A stretch of DNA of 5,483 bases from an uncultured Lachnospiraceae bacterium (GTDB lineage: Bacteria; Bacillota; Clostridia; Lachnospirales; Lachnospiraceae), in NCBI GenBank assembly GCA_910578715.1, contig CAJTRL010000104.1, forward strand, positions 1-5,483, written 5' to 3'. The notes under the pieces were generated by a model. That model was given only the letters and a program-made list of their open reading frames with translations, had not been told where the DNA came from and made no database searches. Within the stretch, counting starts at the first letter, position 1. Every line of letters starts with the position of its first letter. A program made the translations under genes and the position numbers. Shown here piece by piece: positions 1 to 5,483 of this stretch.

Positions 1-25
1 TCTTTTTAAAATACCATCTTTACAC

Positions 26-1093
26 TCATCTACAATATAGCTTTTCATTATACAATTTAGCAATCCTTTCTGAATCATACTCTCTAGCAGTTTTCAAGCC
101 ATTCTGCGTCAATCTTTCTCTTAATGATTCTGTATTTATTATTTTCTCGAAAGCATTTATTAGGGCATTTTTATCTTCAATATCTACGAGAATGCCATTC
201 ACGCCGTCTTGTATGATATCTGGCGCCTGTCCAACTTTTGTTGAAATAATGGGAACACCGCTCGCCATAGATTCCAGGATTGCTCTTGGCCCTCCTTCTT
301 CTCTGGATGTAACCATATAAATATCGATTACTTTATATAAATCCGCAACCTGTTTCGCTTCTTCAAAGACAAAATGAGAAAAAGGAACTTCTGCCTCATT
401 CAACCGTTTCTTTACATATCCTCTCGCTGGTCCAGATAAAATCACATGTATTTTGTATTTGCGGGCAAGCACTTCAACCACATCGCAAAAAATATCGGGA
501 CCCTTAATTAACTTGGGGACATTTCCTTCCCCCCAGCCATTTCCATCCTTTTGAAAATATCCCAAAACAATCGTTTCCTCATCAATAAGCATATCTGCCC
601 TGCGCCGCTTCTTTTCTTCGGGATTGCATGGCGCGTAATTCTTTCCATTGATACTTATCGGGATTACCTCTATTTTTGCTTCGGATATTCCCAAGGATAT
701 CATTTTATTTCGGGTAATTGTACAGGATGTATGCCACTTCTTAACATATGAATCCAGGTTTTTCAATTCATTTTTTCTTGAATCGCTGTCAACAATATGA
801 AAACATGTCACGATTACTCCATTTTTATTTCTTTTATATCCATTTTTATCCTGTAAAAAGGCATTTAATGAACCAAAATGTATTAACGCATTTTTATTTA
901 AAAATTTAGAACTTGATATGATTTGTGTATTAATGTCCATATATTCAAGGACATCTTTTGCAACTTCATCTACTGCCCAGTTTGCCTGTTCTACCACATA
1001 ATATAAATCCGCCTGACTGAACTTATTTTTTATCCATATTCTAATATTCCATTTTATACTTACAAACAGCGTTTTTACCATTTTAATACTCAT
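26..1093 (-). CDS. GT4-family glycosyltransferase (GT-B fold)
   Basis: Predicted 355-residue retaining glycosyltransferase acting on the same glycan as its neighbours. The N-terminal domain is short for the family and begins with a basic stretch (IKWNIRIWIKNK), which could help membrane association. SLNAF and VTCFHIVD lie in the acceptor domain. The donor domain opens with VLGYFQKDGNGWGEGN near 176-191, and SREEGGPRAILESMASGVP at 263-281 holds the EX7E pair E266 and E274, followed by VGQAPDII and DGVNGILV. These are clear GT4 hallmarks. The ATG at 1091-1093 follows the MT-C stop by 6 bases; a GAGGA lies about 14 bases upstream, rather far, and the close spacing suggests coupling to MT-C translation. 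The gene holds a run of six G at 529-534, shorter than the methyltransferase runs. The remaining 25 bases to the window edge contain no recognisable gene start. Donor and linkage are not deducible. Confidence 0.9.
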   Translation of the reverse strand: MSIKMVKTLFVSIKWNIRIWIKNKFSQADLYYVVEQANWAVDEVAKDVLEYMDINTQIISSSKFLNKNALIHFGSLNAFLQDKNGYKRNKNGVIVTCFHIVDSDSRKNELKNLDSYVKKWHTSCTITRNKMISLGISEAKIEVIPISINGKNYAPCNPEEKKRRRADMLIDEETIVLGYFQKDGNGWGEGNVPKLIKGPDIFCDVVEVLARKYKIHVILSGPARGYVKKRLNEAEVPFSHFVFEEAKQVADLYKVIDIYMVTSREEGGPRAILESMASGVPIISTKVGQAPDIIQDGVNGILVDIEDKNALINAFEKIINTESLRERLTQNGLKTAREYDSERIAKLYNEKLYCR

Positions 1094-1099
1094 ATTTAC

Positions 1100-2035
1100 T
1101 CATTTCTTCCTCACTATGCAAAGAGAAACGGATTCCTCTATATTGTCAAGATTTCCTTTCACAAGAACTGTCTTTTCTTTAATCCACTTCAATGTTTCCA
1201 GCCTTTGCTCCAGTCCCTGTCTGCTGTCTAAACCGGTTGCCTCAGACTTTACATAATCGAATATAAAATACCCCCCCCCAGTCAAATGATTTAACAGCAT
1301 CTCGACAATTGCCTGGGGCTTATGAAGGTGTTCCAGCACAGTCGTTAATATAATGACATCAAATTTACCCTCTATATCATTTAACGGATTGTCGGCATTC
1401 TGCTCATCTATAATAATCATACGCTCGATATCACAATCATTCCTGTATGTGTACATCGAAAACAGATAGGATATATTCTTAATATCCGCCAGCACCCATT
1501 TTGCCTTTTTATGGTTATAGTACTTCCTGTAAGAACGATAATAAGGTGCATGACTGCATCCATATTCAAGCACACGGCTATTTTTATGAACAAATGGCAA
1601 TTGCCGGTGCGGTGAAAGCGCATTACCGTACAACTGTGAAAAAATCATGCTTATATTTTCGTCCTTTTTCCAATTATCCATATGCTCTTCTATCGTGTCC
1701 CAATTCAACTGCTCTACCGACTGATTTTTTATCCGGTACCACATTCTTAACATATGAAAATCCATAATATTCAGAGGACGCCCGCCAAGCATCTCAGACC
1801 AAAACGCCTTAAACTCATTAAACCAGTCCCTTCTCTGCCCGGTAATGACCATTGCCTCCATACGATTAAATTTAATCCACATAGCATCGGCTAAAATTTT
1901 CATCTTATTAAATACAGCCAGATTACGCTTTGCCGCTTTCTTCTTTCCCATCTCCGGCAATGAGTCAAAAGCTGCATCAATATTTATTCTCATATCATTA
2001 TAATAATTGCCTCCGGCATTGTGTATATTCATCAT
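1100..2035 (-). CDS. Class I SAM-dependent methyltransferase (MT-C) with long N-terminal region, phase-variable candidate, in frame
   Basis: Predicted 311-residue methyltransferase. The start chosen is the ATG at 2033-2035, because AGGGAG sits 9 bases upstream. A TTG at 2054-2056 would give 318 residues but has no ribosome binding site. Residues up to about 150 are a mostly helical-looking region rich in charged and aromatic residues that I do not recognise; it may bind the acceptor. The SAM domain follows: VLEYGCSHAPYY (about 155-166) is a motif I variant lacking the usual G-x-G-x-G, VLADI gives the acidic residue after strand 2, and FDVIILTTVLEHLHKP (225-240) is a typical motif IV of the Methyltransf_11/23 type. 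LTGGGYFIFDYV contains Gly253-255, encoded by exactly nine G. The 56 residues after it read as ordinary protein ending in ESVSLCIVRKK, so the gene appears ON. It ends 6 bases before the downstream GT4 gene. A glycan substrate is inferred from context only. Confidence 0.82.
   Translation of the reverse strand: MMNIHNAGGNYYNDMRINIDAAFDSLPEMGKKKAAKRNLAVFNKMKILADAMWIKFNRMEAMVITGQRRDWFNEFKAFWSEMLGGRPLNIMDFHMLRMWYRIKNQSVEQLNWDTIEEHMDNWKKDENISMIFSQLYGNALSPHRQLPFVHKNSRVLEYGCSHAPYYRSYRKYYNHKKAKWVLADIKNISYLFSMYTYRNDCDIERMIIIDEQNADNPLNDIEGKFDVIILTTVLEHLHKPQAIVEMLLNHLTGGGYFIFDYVKSEATGLDSRQGLEQRLETLKWIKEKTVLVKGNLDNIEESVSLCIVRKK
1271..1279 (-). repeat. Homopolymer G9 tract in MT-C (candidate phase-variation switch)
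   Basis: Nine C on the plus strand encode three GGG glycine codons (Gly253-255) in the conserved turn before strand 5 of the methyltransferase fold. Loss of one G gives a stop after residue 261; gain of one gives a stop after residue 264. The full protein has 311 residues. This is the longest homopolymer in the window. Confidence 0.9.
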
Positions 2036-2044
2036 TTTGTTCAT

Positions 2045-2050
2045 CTCCCT
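2045..2050 (-). promoter_or_regulatory. Ribosome binding site deciding the ATG start of MT-C
   Basis: The coding strand reads AGGGAG here, 9 bases before the ATG at 2033-2035. It lies downstream of the alternative TTG at 2054-2056, so the shorter 311-residue protein is the better call. A second ATG follows directly at 2030-2032. Confidence 0.7.
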
Positions 2051-2092
2051 GTACAATTTTATATGCCATTATTACTTTTTAATTTTCTTCTT

Positions 2093-2776
2093 TCATTTCT
2101 TACATACCAGGGCATAGCTGGAATTACTGGACAGCATATCCATCGTAATATATCTCATTTCATAATTATTTGAGACAATAAACTCATTTACAGCCTCTAT
2201 TACGCCGTATTGCCGTGCCTCCCACAGAGAAAACCGCGTATAATCATGTCCCATAATATAGCCCCCCCCTCTCACTTTATCCTTACATACAGATAGTTCC
2301 ATGGAGGGATGCTTATAATCATGGGTAGCATCAAGGTAAACAAAATCAAGCGCATTATCCGGTAAACTGGACAACATTTCCACGGAATCACCTTCTAATA
2401 TTACAATCTTTCCACTTTGGATTTCCGCCGCAAACTTTTTCCTCAAATTATCGCAATAGTTCTTTCCATACTCAATCATATACAATCTTTCAGGGCTGCA
2501 AGTCTGTAATATTTGTTCAGAAAAATACCCCTCCGCAACGCCAACTTCCGCGCATACGGCATGTCTGGGCATTTGTTTTAACAGGTCTTCCCTGCATGGC
2601 AGTACCTGGCAGTTCCCCAAATGTTCCTCTCTAAGAAATACTTTTGGATTCTGTTTCCTCTTTGGACACTCAAAATACAGATTGGGATTCGCAAGAATAT
2701 GCTCTTTCCTCACAATACTGACTGCTGCTTCCTGTACTTTCTTATTTTGATAAATCAGCTTTTTTAATCTATTCAT
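2093..2776 (-). CDS. Class I SAM-dependent methyltransferase (MT-B, Methyltransf_24-like), phase-variable candidate, in frame
   Basis: Predicted 227-residue cytoplasmic methyltransferase, probably an O-methyltransferase acting on a sugar of the glycan built by the neighbouring glycosyltransferases. AEVGVAEGYFSEQIL at 76-90 is SAM motif I in the form typical of the Methyltransf_24 and TylF-like families, and E102 in MIEYG is the expected SAM ribose ligand. LDFVYLDATHDY at 143-154 and GGGYIMGHDY at 169-178 match the family blocks D-x-T/S-H-x-Y and GG-x(4)-HDY; D149, H176 and D177 are plausible metal or catalytic residues by analogy. The C-terminus (SSYALVCKK) ends as these proteins usually do, so the present frame looks intact. 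Gly170-172 are encoded by a run of eight G; losing one G ends the protein at residue 191 and gaining one ends it at residue 177. The start overlaps the upstream GT4 gene by 8 bases. The substrate position is unknown. Confidence 0.88.
   Translation of the reverse strand: MNRLKKLIYQNKKVQEAAVSIVRKEHILANPNLYFECPKRKQNPKVFLREEHLGNCQVLPCREDLLKQMPRHAVCAEVGVAEGYFSEQILQTCSPERLYMIEYGKNYCDNLRKKFAAEIQSGKIVILEGDSVEMLSSLPDNALDFVYLDATHDYKHPSMELSVCKDKVRGGGYIMGHDYTRFSLWEARQYGVIEAVNEFIVSNNYEMRYITMDMLSSNSSYALVCKK
2262..2269 (-). repeat. Homopolymer G8 tract in MT-B (candidate phase-variation switch)
   Basis: Eight C on the plus strand encode Gly170-172 (GGG GGG GGC) in the conserved glycine turn before the GHDY block. 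One base fewer leads to a stop after residue 191; one base more leads to a stop after residue 177. Both remove the last strands of the Rossmann fold, so a slip would switch the enzyme off. Confidence 0.9.
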
Positions 2777-3947
2777 AAATTCCCATCCTTTTCATAATTT
2801 CCCATTCTTCTTCCGCCACTTTTTTCAATGAATGATATTTTTGAATATAGCAAACCGCATTTTCTGAAATCCTGTCATTTTCTTTACACTGCGTTCCCGC
2901 AATAACCGCGCTCTTTATGCTTTCAACTGAAGTATCCGCTATCAGATATCCGTTCTCATTATCCCTTATAACCTCCCGGATTCCGTCAACATTTGTTCCA
3001 AAACAAATACAGCCGCAAGCCATTGCCTCTAACAGTGCTTTAGGCATTCCTTCAGATGGAGATGCCAGAATATAATAACGATATGAGTTATAAATTAATG
3101 GCAGTTCGTTATTATTTACAATGCCTTTAAAACATGTATTATAATGATTCTGTTCGGCAAAATCCATAAGTTCTTTCTGCAGTTCTCCTTTTCCATATAT
3201 ATCCAGCCCAATTTTTAGTTCGCCTAATGCCTGAATAATATGAAACAGGTTTTTTTCTGCTGACAAACGGCCTACAAAAATGAAACGATTACCGTTTACT
3301 CTGTCGGTCTTCATATCTTTAAATAACTCACAATCAATATAGTTTGTAATTACGCTGACTTTTTCTTCTGCAATATTATACCGGTTGCAAATATACCCTT
3401 TATCATGATAGCTTGATACCGTTGCATTTGTGCACTTATGATATAATAATTTTTCTATTCTTCCATATTTTATATACTTCCAGTATGCTTTGACTTTTTT
3501 ATACAGCCCCTTGGTTTCCTTCACTTTTCCTTTCCATAAAGAAGTATAGGTGTAGCCGGTTCGCAATAAAAAAGGGGTTTTATATTTTCTGTGTATAATT
3601 TCTGCCGTCCATGCCCCTTCTATCTGATTTGTTTTAATAATATCCAGCTGCTTACAATACTTTTGCTGAAATGACGGCATTCTGTAAGAATAAACGCGCA
3701 TTAAAAATTTGTCAGCATAAAAATCCGGCATAGGAATCACTTCTATCCGCTCATCAAGCCTGTTCTGCTGAACCAGCTTTTCGCGTATCCTGTCATCCTC
3801 TGTCCCATAAGTAAACCATATAACCTTGTCAAAATGTCCCTGATGCAAATGCTCTTCATAAATCTGCTTTTCCCTGTCAATAAGCCCTTTTTCTACCCAG
3901 ACAGCCAAAGAAACTCCCCGTGTAAATATCAAACCTAATATTTTCAT
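2769..3947 (-). CDS. GT4-family glycosyltransferase (GT-B fold)
   Basis: Predicted retaining glycosyltransferase of 392 residues, a normal length for the GT4 family, that adds a sugar from a nucleotide donor to a surface glycan. The N-terminal half is an acceptor-binding Rossmann-like domain starting MKILGLIFTRG. The C-terminal half carries the family signature: FVGRLSAEKN at 224-233 opens the donor-binding domain, and PSEGMPKALLEAMACG at 297-312 contains the EX7E pair E299 and E307 that contacts the donor. It is followed by DGIREVI and NENGYLI. No membrane segment or signal peptide is seen. ATG start at 3945-3947 with a weak upstream GGGA. The stop TAG at 2769-2771 lies inside the next gene's start region, an 8-base overlap that suggests translational coupling to MT-B. 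Unlike its methyltransferase neighbours it has no G run longer than four. The sugar specificity cannot be read from the sequence. Confidence 0.92.
   Translation of the reverse strand: MKILGLIFTRGVSLAVWVEKGLIDREKQIYEEHLHQGHFDKVIWFTYGTEDDRIREKLVQQNRLDERIEVIPMPDFYADKFLMRVYSYRMPSFQQKYCKQLDIIKTNQIEGAWTAEIIHRKYKTPFLLRTGYTYTSLWKGKVKETKGLYKKVKAYWKYIKYGRIEKLLYHKCTNATVSSYHDKGYICNRYNIAEEKVSVITNYIDCELFKDMKTDRVNGNRFIFVGRLSAEKNLFHIIQALGELKIGLDIYGKGELQKELMDFAEQNHYNTCFKGIVNNNELPLIYNSYRYYILASPSEGMPKALLEAMACGCICFGTNVDGIREVIRDNENGYLIADTSVESIKSAVIAGTQCKENDRISENAVCYIQKYHSLKKVAEEEWEIMKRMGIYE
2786..2790 (-). promoter_or_regulatory. Ribosome binding site of MT-B inside the preceding GT4 gene
   Basis: The coding strand reads AAGGA here, 9 bases before the ATG at 2774-2776. 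It lies within the last codons of the GT4 gene, so the MT-B start is probably reached by ribosomes finishing that gene. Confidence 0.7.
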
Positions 3948-4044
3948 ATCATTTCCCGATATTTTTTATTTCCTTTTGAAAATTTTACTATCTAACCATT
4001 TAAACATTTTACAACATTACATATGGCCTGGCAACTAAAACAGC
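3948..4044. other. AT-rich 97-base gap between MT-A and the first GT4 gene
   Basis: This is the longest gap between genes in the window. It has no convincing terminator hairpin and no convincing promoter. A TTGTAA on the minus strand has only a poor -10 partner. The ribosome binding site of the downstream gene is weak (GGGA about 6 bases before the ATG at 3945-3947). The gap could hold a minor internal promoter, but the sequence does not show one clearly. Confidence 0.4.
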
Positions 4045-4863
4045 CTATTTATATATGCTTATCACAGGCCGAAACCTTTTTAAATACAAACTGGTTGCAT
4101 CCATGCCCCCCCCTTGAGTGAAAAATTTCTCCAACTGGAACCCTCTGGCATGAAAAAAATCAAATATTTCCTCCGGCTTTGCCACTTCAAATGGATAACC
4201 GCCCACCCAGTCTCGGGCATCTATAATCGGCGACATTCCTCTTTTTTGTATATAGGTGCGCCACGAGGAAAAGGGTGTCCCTTTCATAATATCCTTTACT
4301 GATTTTACTGTCCATAATACTCCGAAATAAGAAAGAACAATTAACATACGCAGCAGCTCTGGCGCCGCGTTATATACCTTTTTAATCCATTTCCACATTT
4401 TGCTTTCCCATCCCTGGTCATTATATATGGCAATAAACAGGAGTCCCTTATCCGCAACCTGGCGCCCGGCATTCTCCAGTGCCTGATACATATTGCCTGT
4501 ATGATGAAGCACTCCCCAGGAATAAACAATATCGTACTTTCCAAGCCCGGACAGATATTCTTTATTTAACACATCCCCCTGTTCAACGTGCCATTTGTCA
4601 TCTTCTCTATAATATTTATCCTTCAGAGACTGTGTACAATTTACACAATTTATATCATAGTCAAAAGAACATACTTCGGCTCCGAGATTTCTTGCCGCCA
4701 GACTGAACAACCCGCTGCCCGAACCAATATCGATAAAACGTTTCCCCTTCAAACTTTCCATATTTAACCATTCAAGCAAAGACTTTTCAGCCTCCTGTAT
4801 TCGTTCATCGGTCAAATTTTCCAGAAATTTCTCCCAGTTTTCCCCAAATCCAAACCTGTCCAA
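4045..4863 (-). CDS. Class I SAM-dependent methyltransferase (MT-A), probably phase-variable and out of phase at its C-terminus
   Basis: Predicted cytoplasmic methyltransferase of the UbiG-like type found in O-antigen and capsule loci, here likely modifying a sugar or glycan. The start is TTG at 4861-4863, chosen because a perfect AGGAGG lies 8 bases upstream and because the protein then begins MDRFGFGENW, as family members do. Residues 43-51 (FIDIGSGSG) form the SAM-binding motif I, D68 in SFDYD is the expected ribose-binding acidic residue, and DIVYSWGVLHHTG at 111-123 is motif IV. RGMS (208-211) and DWVGGYPFEVA (218-228) are further family blocks. Codons 251-253 lie in a run of eight G. 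After the run the present frame gives an unfamiliar tail (MDATSLYLKR...) ending at residue 272. With one extra G the tail becomes HGCNQFVFKK... and stops at 4049, giving 271 residues. I recall GCNEFVF-like endings as conserved in this family, so the recorded allele is probably shifted. Whether the 272-residue form is active is unknown. Confidence 0.85.
   Translation of the reverse strand: MDRFGFGENWEKFLENLTDERIQEAEKSLLEWLNMESLKGKRFIDIGSGSGLFSLAARNLGAEVCSFDYDINCVNCTQSLKDKYYREDDKWHVEQGDVLNKEYLSGLGKYDIVYSWGVLHHTGNMYQALENAGRQVADKGLLFIAIYNDQGWESKMWKWIKKVYNAAPELLRMLIVLSYFGVLWTVKSVKDIMKGTPFSSWRTYIQKRGMSPIIDARDWVGGYPFEVAKPEEIFDFFHARGFQLEKFFTQGGGMDATSLYLKRFRPVISIYK
4106..4113 (-). repeat. Homopolymer G8 tract in MT-A (candidate phase-variation switch)
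   Basis: Eight C on the plus strand, i.e. eight G on the coding strand, followed by a C, encode Gly251-253 of MT-A as GGG GGG GGC. With nine G the downstream frame reads HGCNQFVFKK and ends at a TAA at 4049-4051. With seven G the protein ends after 260 residues. Runs of this length are prone to slipped-strand mispairing. Confidence 0.9.
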
Positions 4864-4871
4864 TTTCCTCT

Positions 4872-4877
4872 CCTCCT
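4872..4877 (-). promoter_or_regulatory. Ribosome binding site deciding the TTG start of MT-A
   Basis: The coding strand reads AGGAGG here, 8 bases upstream of the TTG at 4861-4863. No ATG lies near by in frame; the first internal one is codon 35, inside the domain. This makes the TTG start well supported. Confidence 0.85.
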
Positions 4878-4914
4878 GCCGCGCCTTTTCTTAAAAATTC
4901 TCTGCATCCTAAAT

Positions 4915-5483
4915 TCACTTATAAAGCAAACCCTTTTTTAACAGATTCCTCTTTATCCTGAATAACATATAACCTGGAGTTCTTAAACGCGAAGCTCTGA
5001 CTTTGGTTCTAAAATAGTATAGCAGTTCATAGTGCAAAATCCGTGTATCATATTGTTTCCTTTTCATATTTCCAAGTTCAATTTTTTGAATCATGTTTTC
5101 CACTTCCCGTCCTGAAAGGATTTCCTTATTGGCATCAATAAACTGTTCCAGTTCTGACTGCATTATCTCTGGATAAATTTCCCGAACGAGTCCTTCCCGT
5201 ATCCGATGCACAAAGTATAACTGTTCCCCTCCCTGTACATTGGATATTTGCCCATCATGAATTCTGTATGAAATAAGAACTTCAGGAAATACTCTTATTT
5301 CTGCACCATATTTCAGACAATCCGACCAGAGTTTATAATCTTGTGCCTTTTTCATCGATTCATCATATCGAAGGCCATTCTTTTCCAAAAAATCTCTTCT
5401 GATAAAAGCAGTAGAGTGAACAATTCCGTGATTTCCAAACAGCATTCTCACATGTCTCCACCGGTTGGGAATTGTTCCCTCAC
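4915..5483 (-). CDS. Family 2 glycosyltransferase, C-terminal part (5' end outside window)
   Basis: This is probably a GT-A fold glycosyltransferase that transfers a sugar from a nucleotide-sugar to a growing surface glycan at the cytoplasmic side of the membrane. The frame stays open to the right edge of the window and 188 complete codons are visible, so the N-terminal nucleotide-binding half is missing. A GTG at 5449-5451 is in frame, but it is not the start: codons upstream of it still read like family sequence (EGTIPNRWRH). Visible family signs are the segment GIVHSTAFIRR, where GT2 enzymes have a conserved H-S-T/A strand, followed by KAQDYKLWSDC, which matches the ED-Y-x-L-W motif that holds the catalytic base, here with Q before D. 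Next comes a strand ending YRIHDGQIS, as in many GT2 proteins. The C-terminus is basic (RIKRNLLKKG) and lacks an obvious membrane segment. The stop is TGA at 4915-4917, 51 bases before the next gene. The donor and acceptor sugars cannot be deduced. Confidence 0.85.
   Translation of the reverse strand, partial: EGTIPNRWRHVRMLFGNHGIVHSTAFIRRDFLEKNGLRYDESMKKAQDYKLWSDCLKYGAEIRVFPEVLISYRIHDGQISNVQGGEQLYFVHRIREGLVREIYPEIMQSELEQFIDANKEILSGREVENMIQKIELGNMKRKQYDTRILHYELLYYFRTKVRASRLRTPGYMLFRIKRNLLKKGLLYK

Noticed and set aside
529..534. Run of six G on the coding strand in the downstream GT4 gene
   Set aside because: Encodes Trp-Gly-Glu across a normal GT4 loop; six bases is usually too short for high-frequency slippage, and such runs are much more likely by chance than eight or nine.
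1501..1767. Plus-strand open frames such as 551-751, 1501-1767 and 4114-4302
   Set aside because: They lie antisense within clear minus-strand genes, their proteins show no family features, and they look like by-products of the coding sequence opposite.
2036..2056. TTG at 2054-2056 as the start of MT-C
   Set aside because: No ribosome binding site precedes it, while AGGGAG at 2045-2050 is well placed for the ATG at 2033-2035.
3948..4044. Possible internal promoter upstream of the first GT4 gene
   Set aside because: A TTGTAA has no acceptable -10 box at the right spacing; AT-rich gaps often give such partial matches.
4025..4070. Inverted repeat GGCCTG / CAGGCC around the end of MT-A, considered as a terminator
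   Set aside because: Only six base pairs with a loop of about 34 bases, partly inside the coding region and without a T run directly after it on the transcribed strand; probably chance.
5449..5451. GTG as the start of the rightmost glycosyltransferase gene
   Set aside because: The frame remains open to the window edge with family-like residues, and the catalytic N-terminal half would be missing; the gene is simply cut by the window.

Overview
The window looks like part of a surface-glycan (capsule, exopolysaccharide or similar) biosynthesis locus from a low-GC Gram-positive anaerobe. The AT-rich codons, AGGAGG-type ribosome binding sites and a TTG start fit Clostridia, possibly Lachnospiraceae; this is an inference from sequence style, and no taxonomic marker gene is present.

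All six genes are on the minus strand and read from right to left: a family 2 glycosyltransferase whose 5' part lies outside the window (4915-5483), a class I SAM-dependent methyltransferase (4045-4863, called MT-A here), a GT4 glycosyltransferase (2769-3947), a second methyltransferase overlapping it by 8 bases (2093-2776, MT-B), a third methyltransferase (1100-2035, MT-C) and a second GT4 glycosyltransferase (26-1093). Spacing is tight: an 8-base overlap, a 6-base gap, and gaps of about 50, 57 and 97 bases. No clear terminator or promoter is visible, so one operon is likely. No gap exceeds 300 bases. The likely joint role is to assemble a sugar chain (three glycosyltransferases) and decorate it with methyl groups (three methyltransferases).

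The main discovery is that each of the three methyltransferase genes, and none of the glycosyltransferase genes, carries a run of 8 or 9 G on the coding strand, each encoding Gly-Gly-Gly. Such runs slip during replication and are the classic basis of ON/OFF phase variation. In MT-B and MT-C the reading frame continues past the run into family-like sequence, and a one-base change in either direction gives early truncation, so both appear ON. In MT-A the present frame ends in an unfamiliar tail. Adding one G makes the downstream sequence read HGCNQFVFKK, which resembles the C-terminus I associate with this methyltransferase family. MT-A is therefore probably recorded in an out-of-phase state (or with a one-base homopolymer error). 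The locus may be a three-switch combinatorial system for changing surface-glycan methylation.
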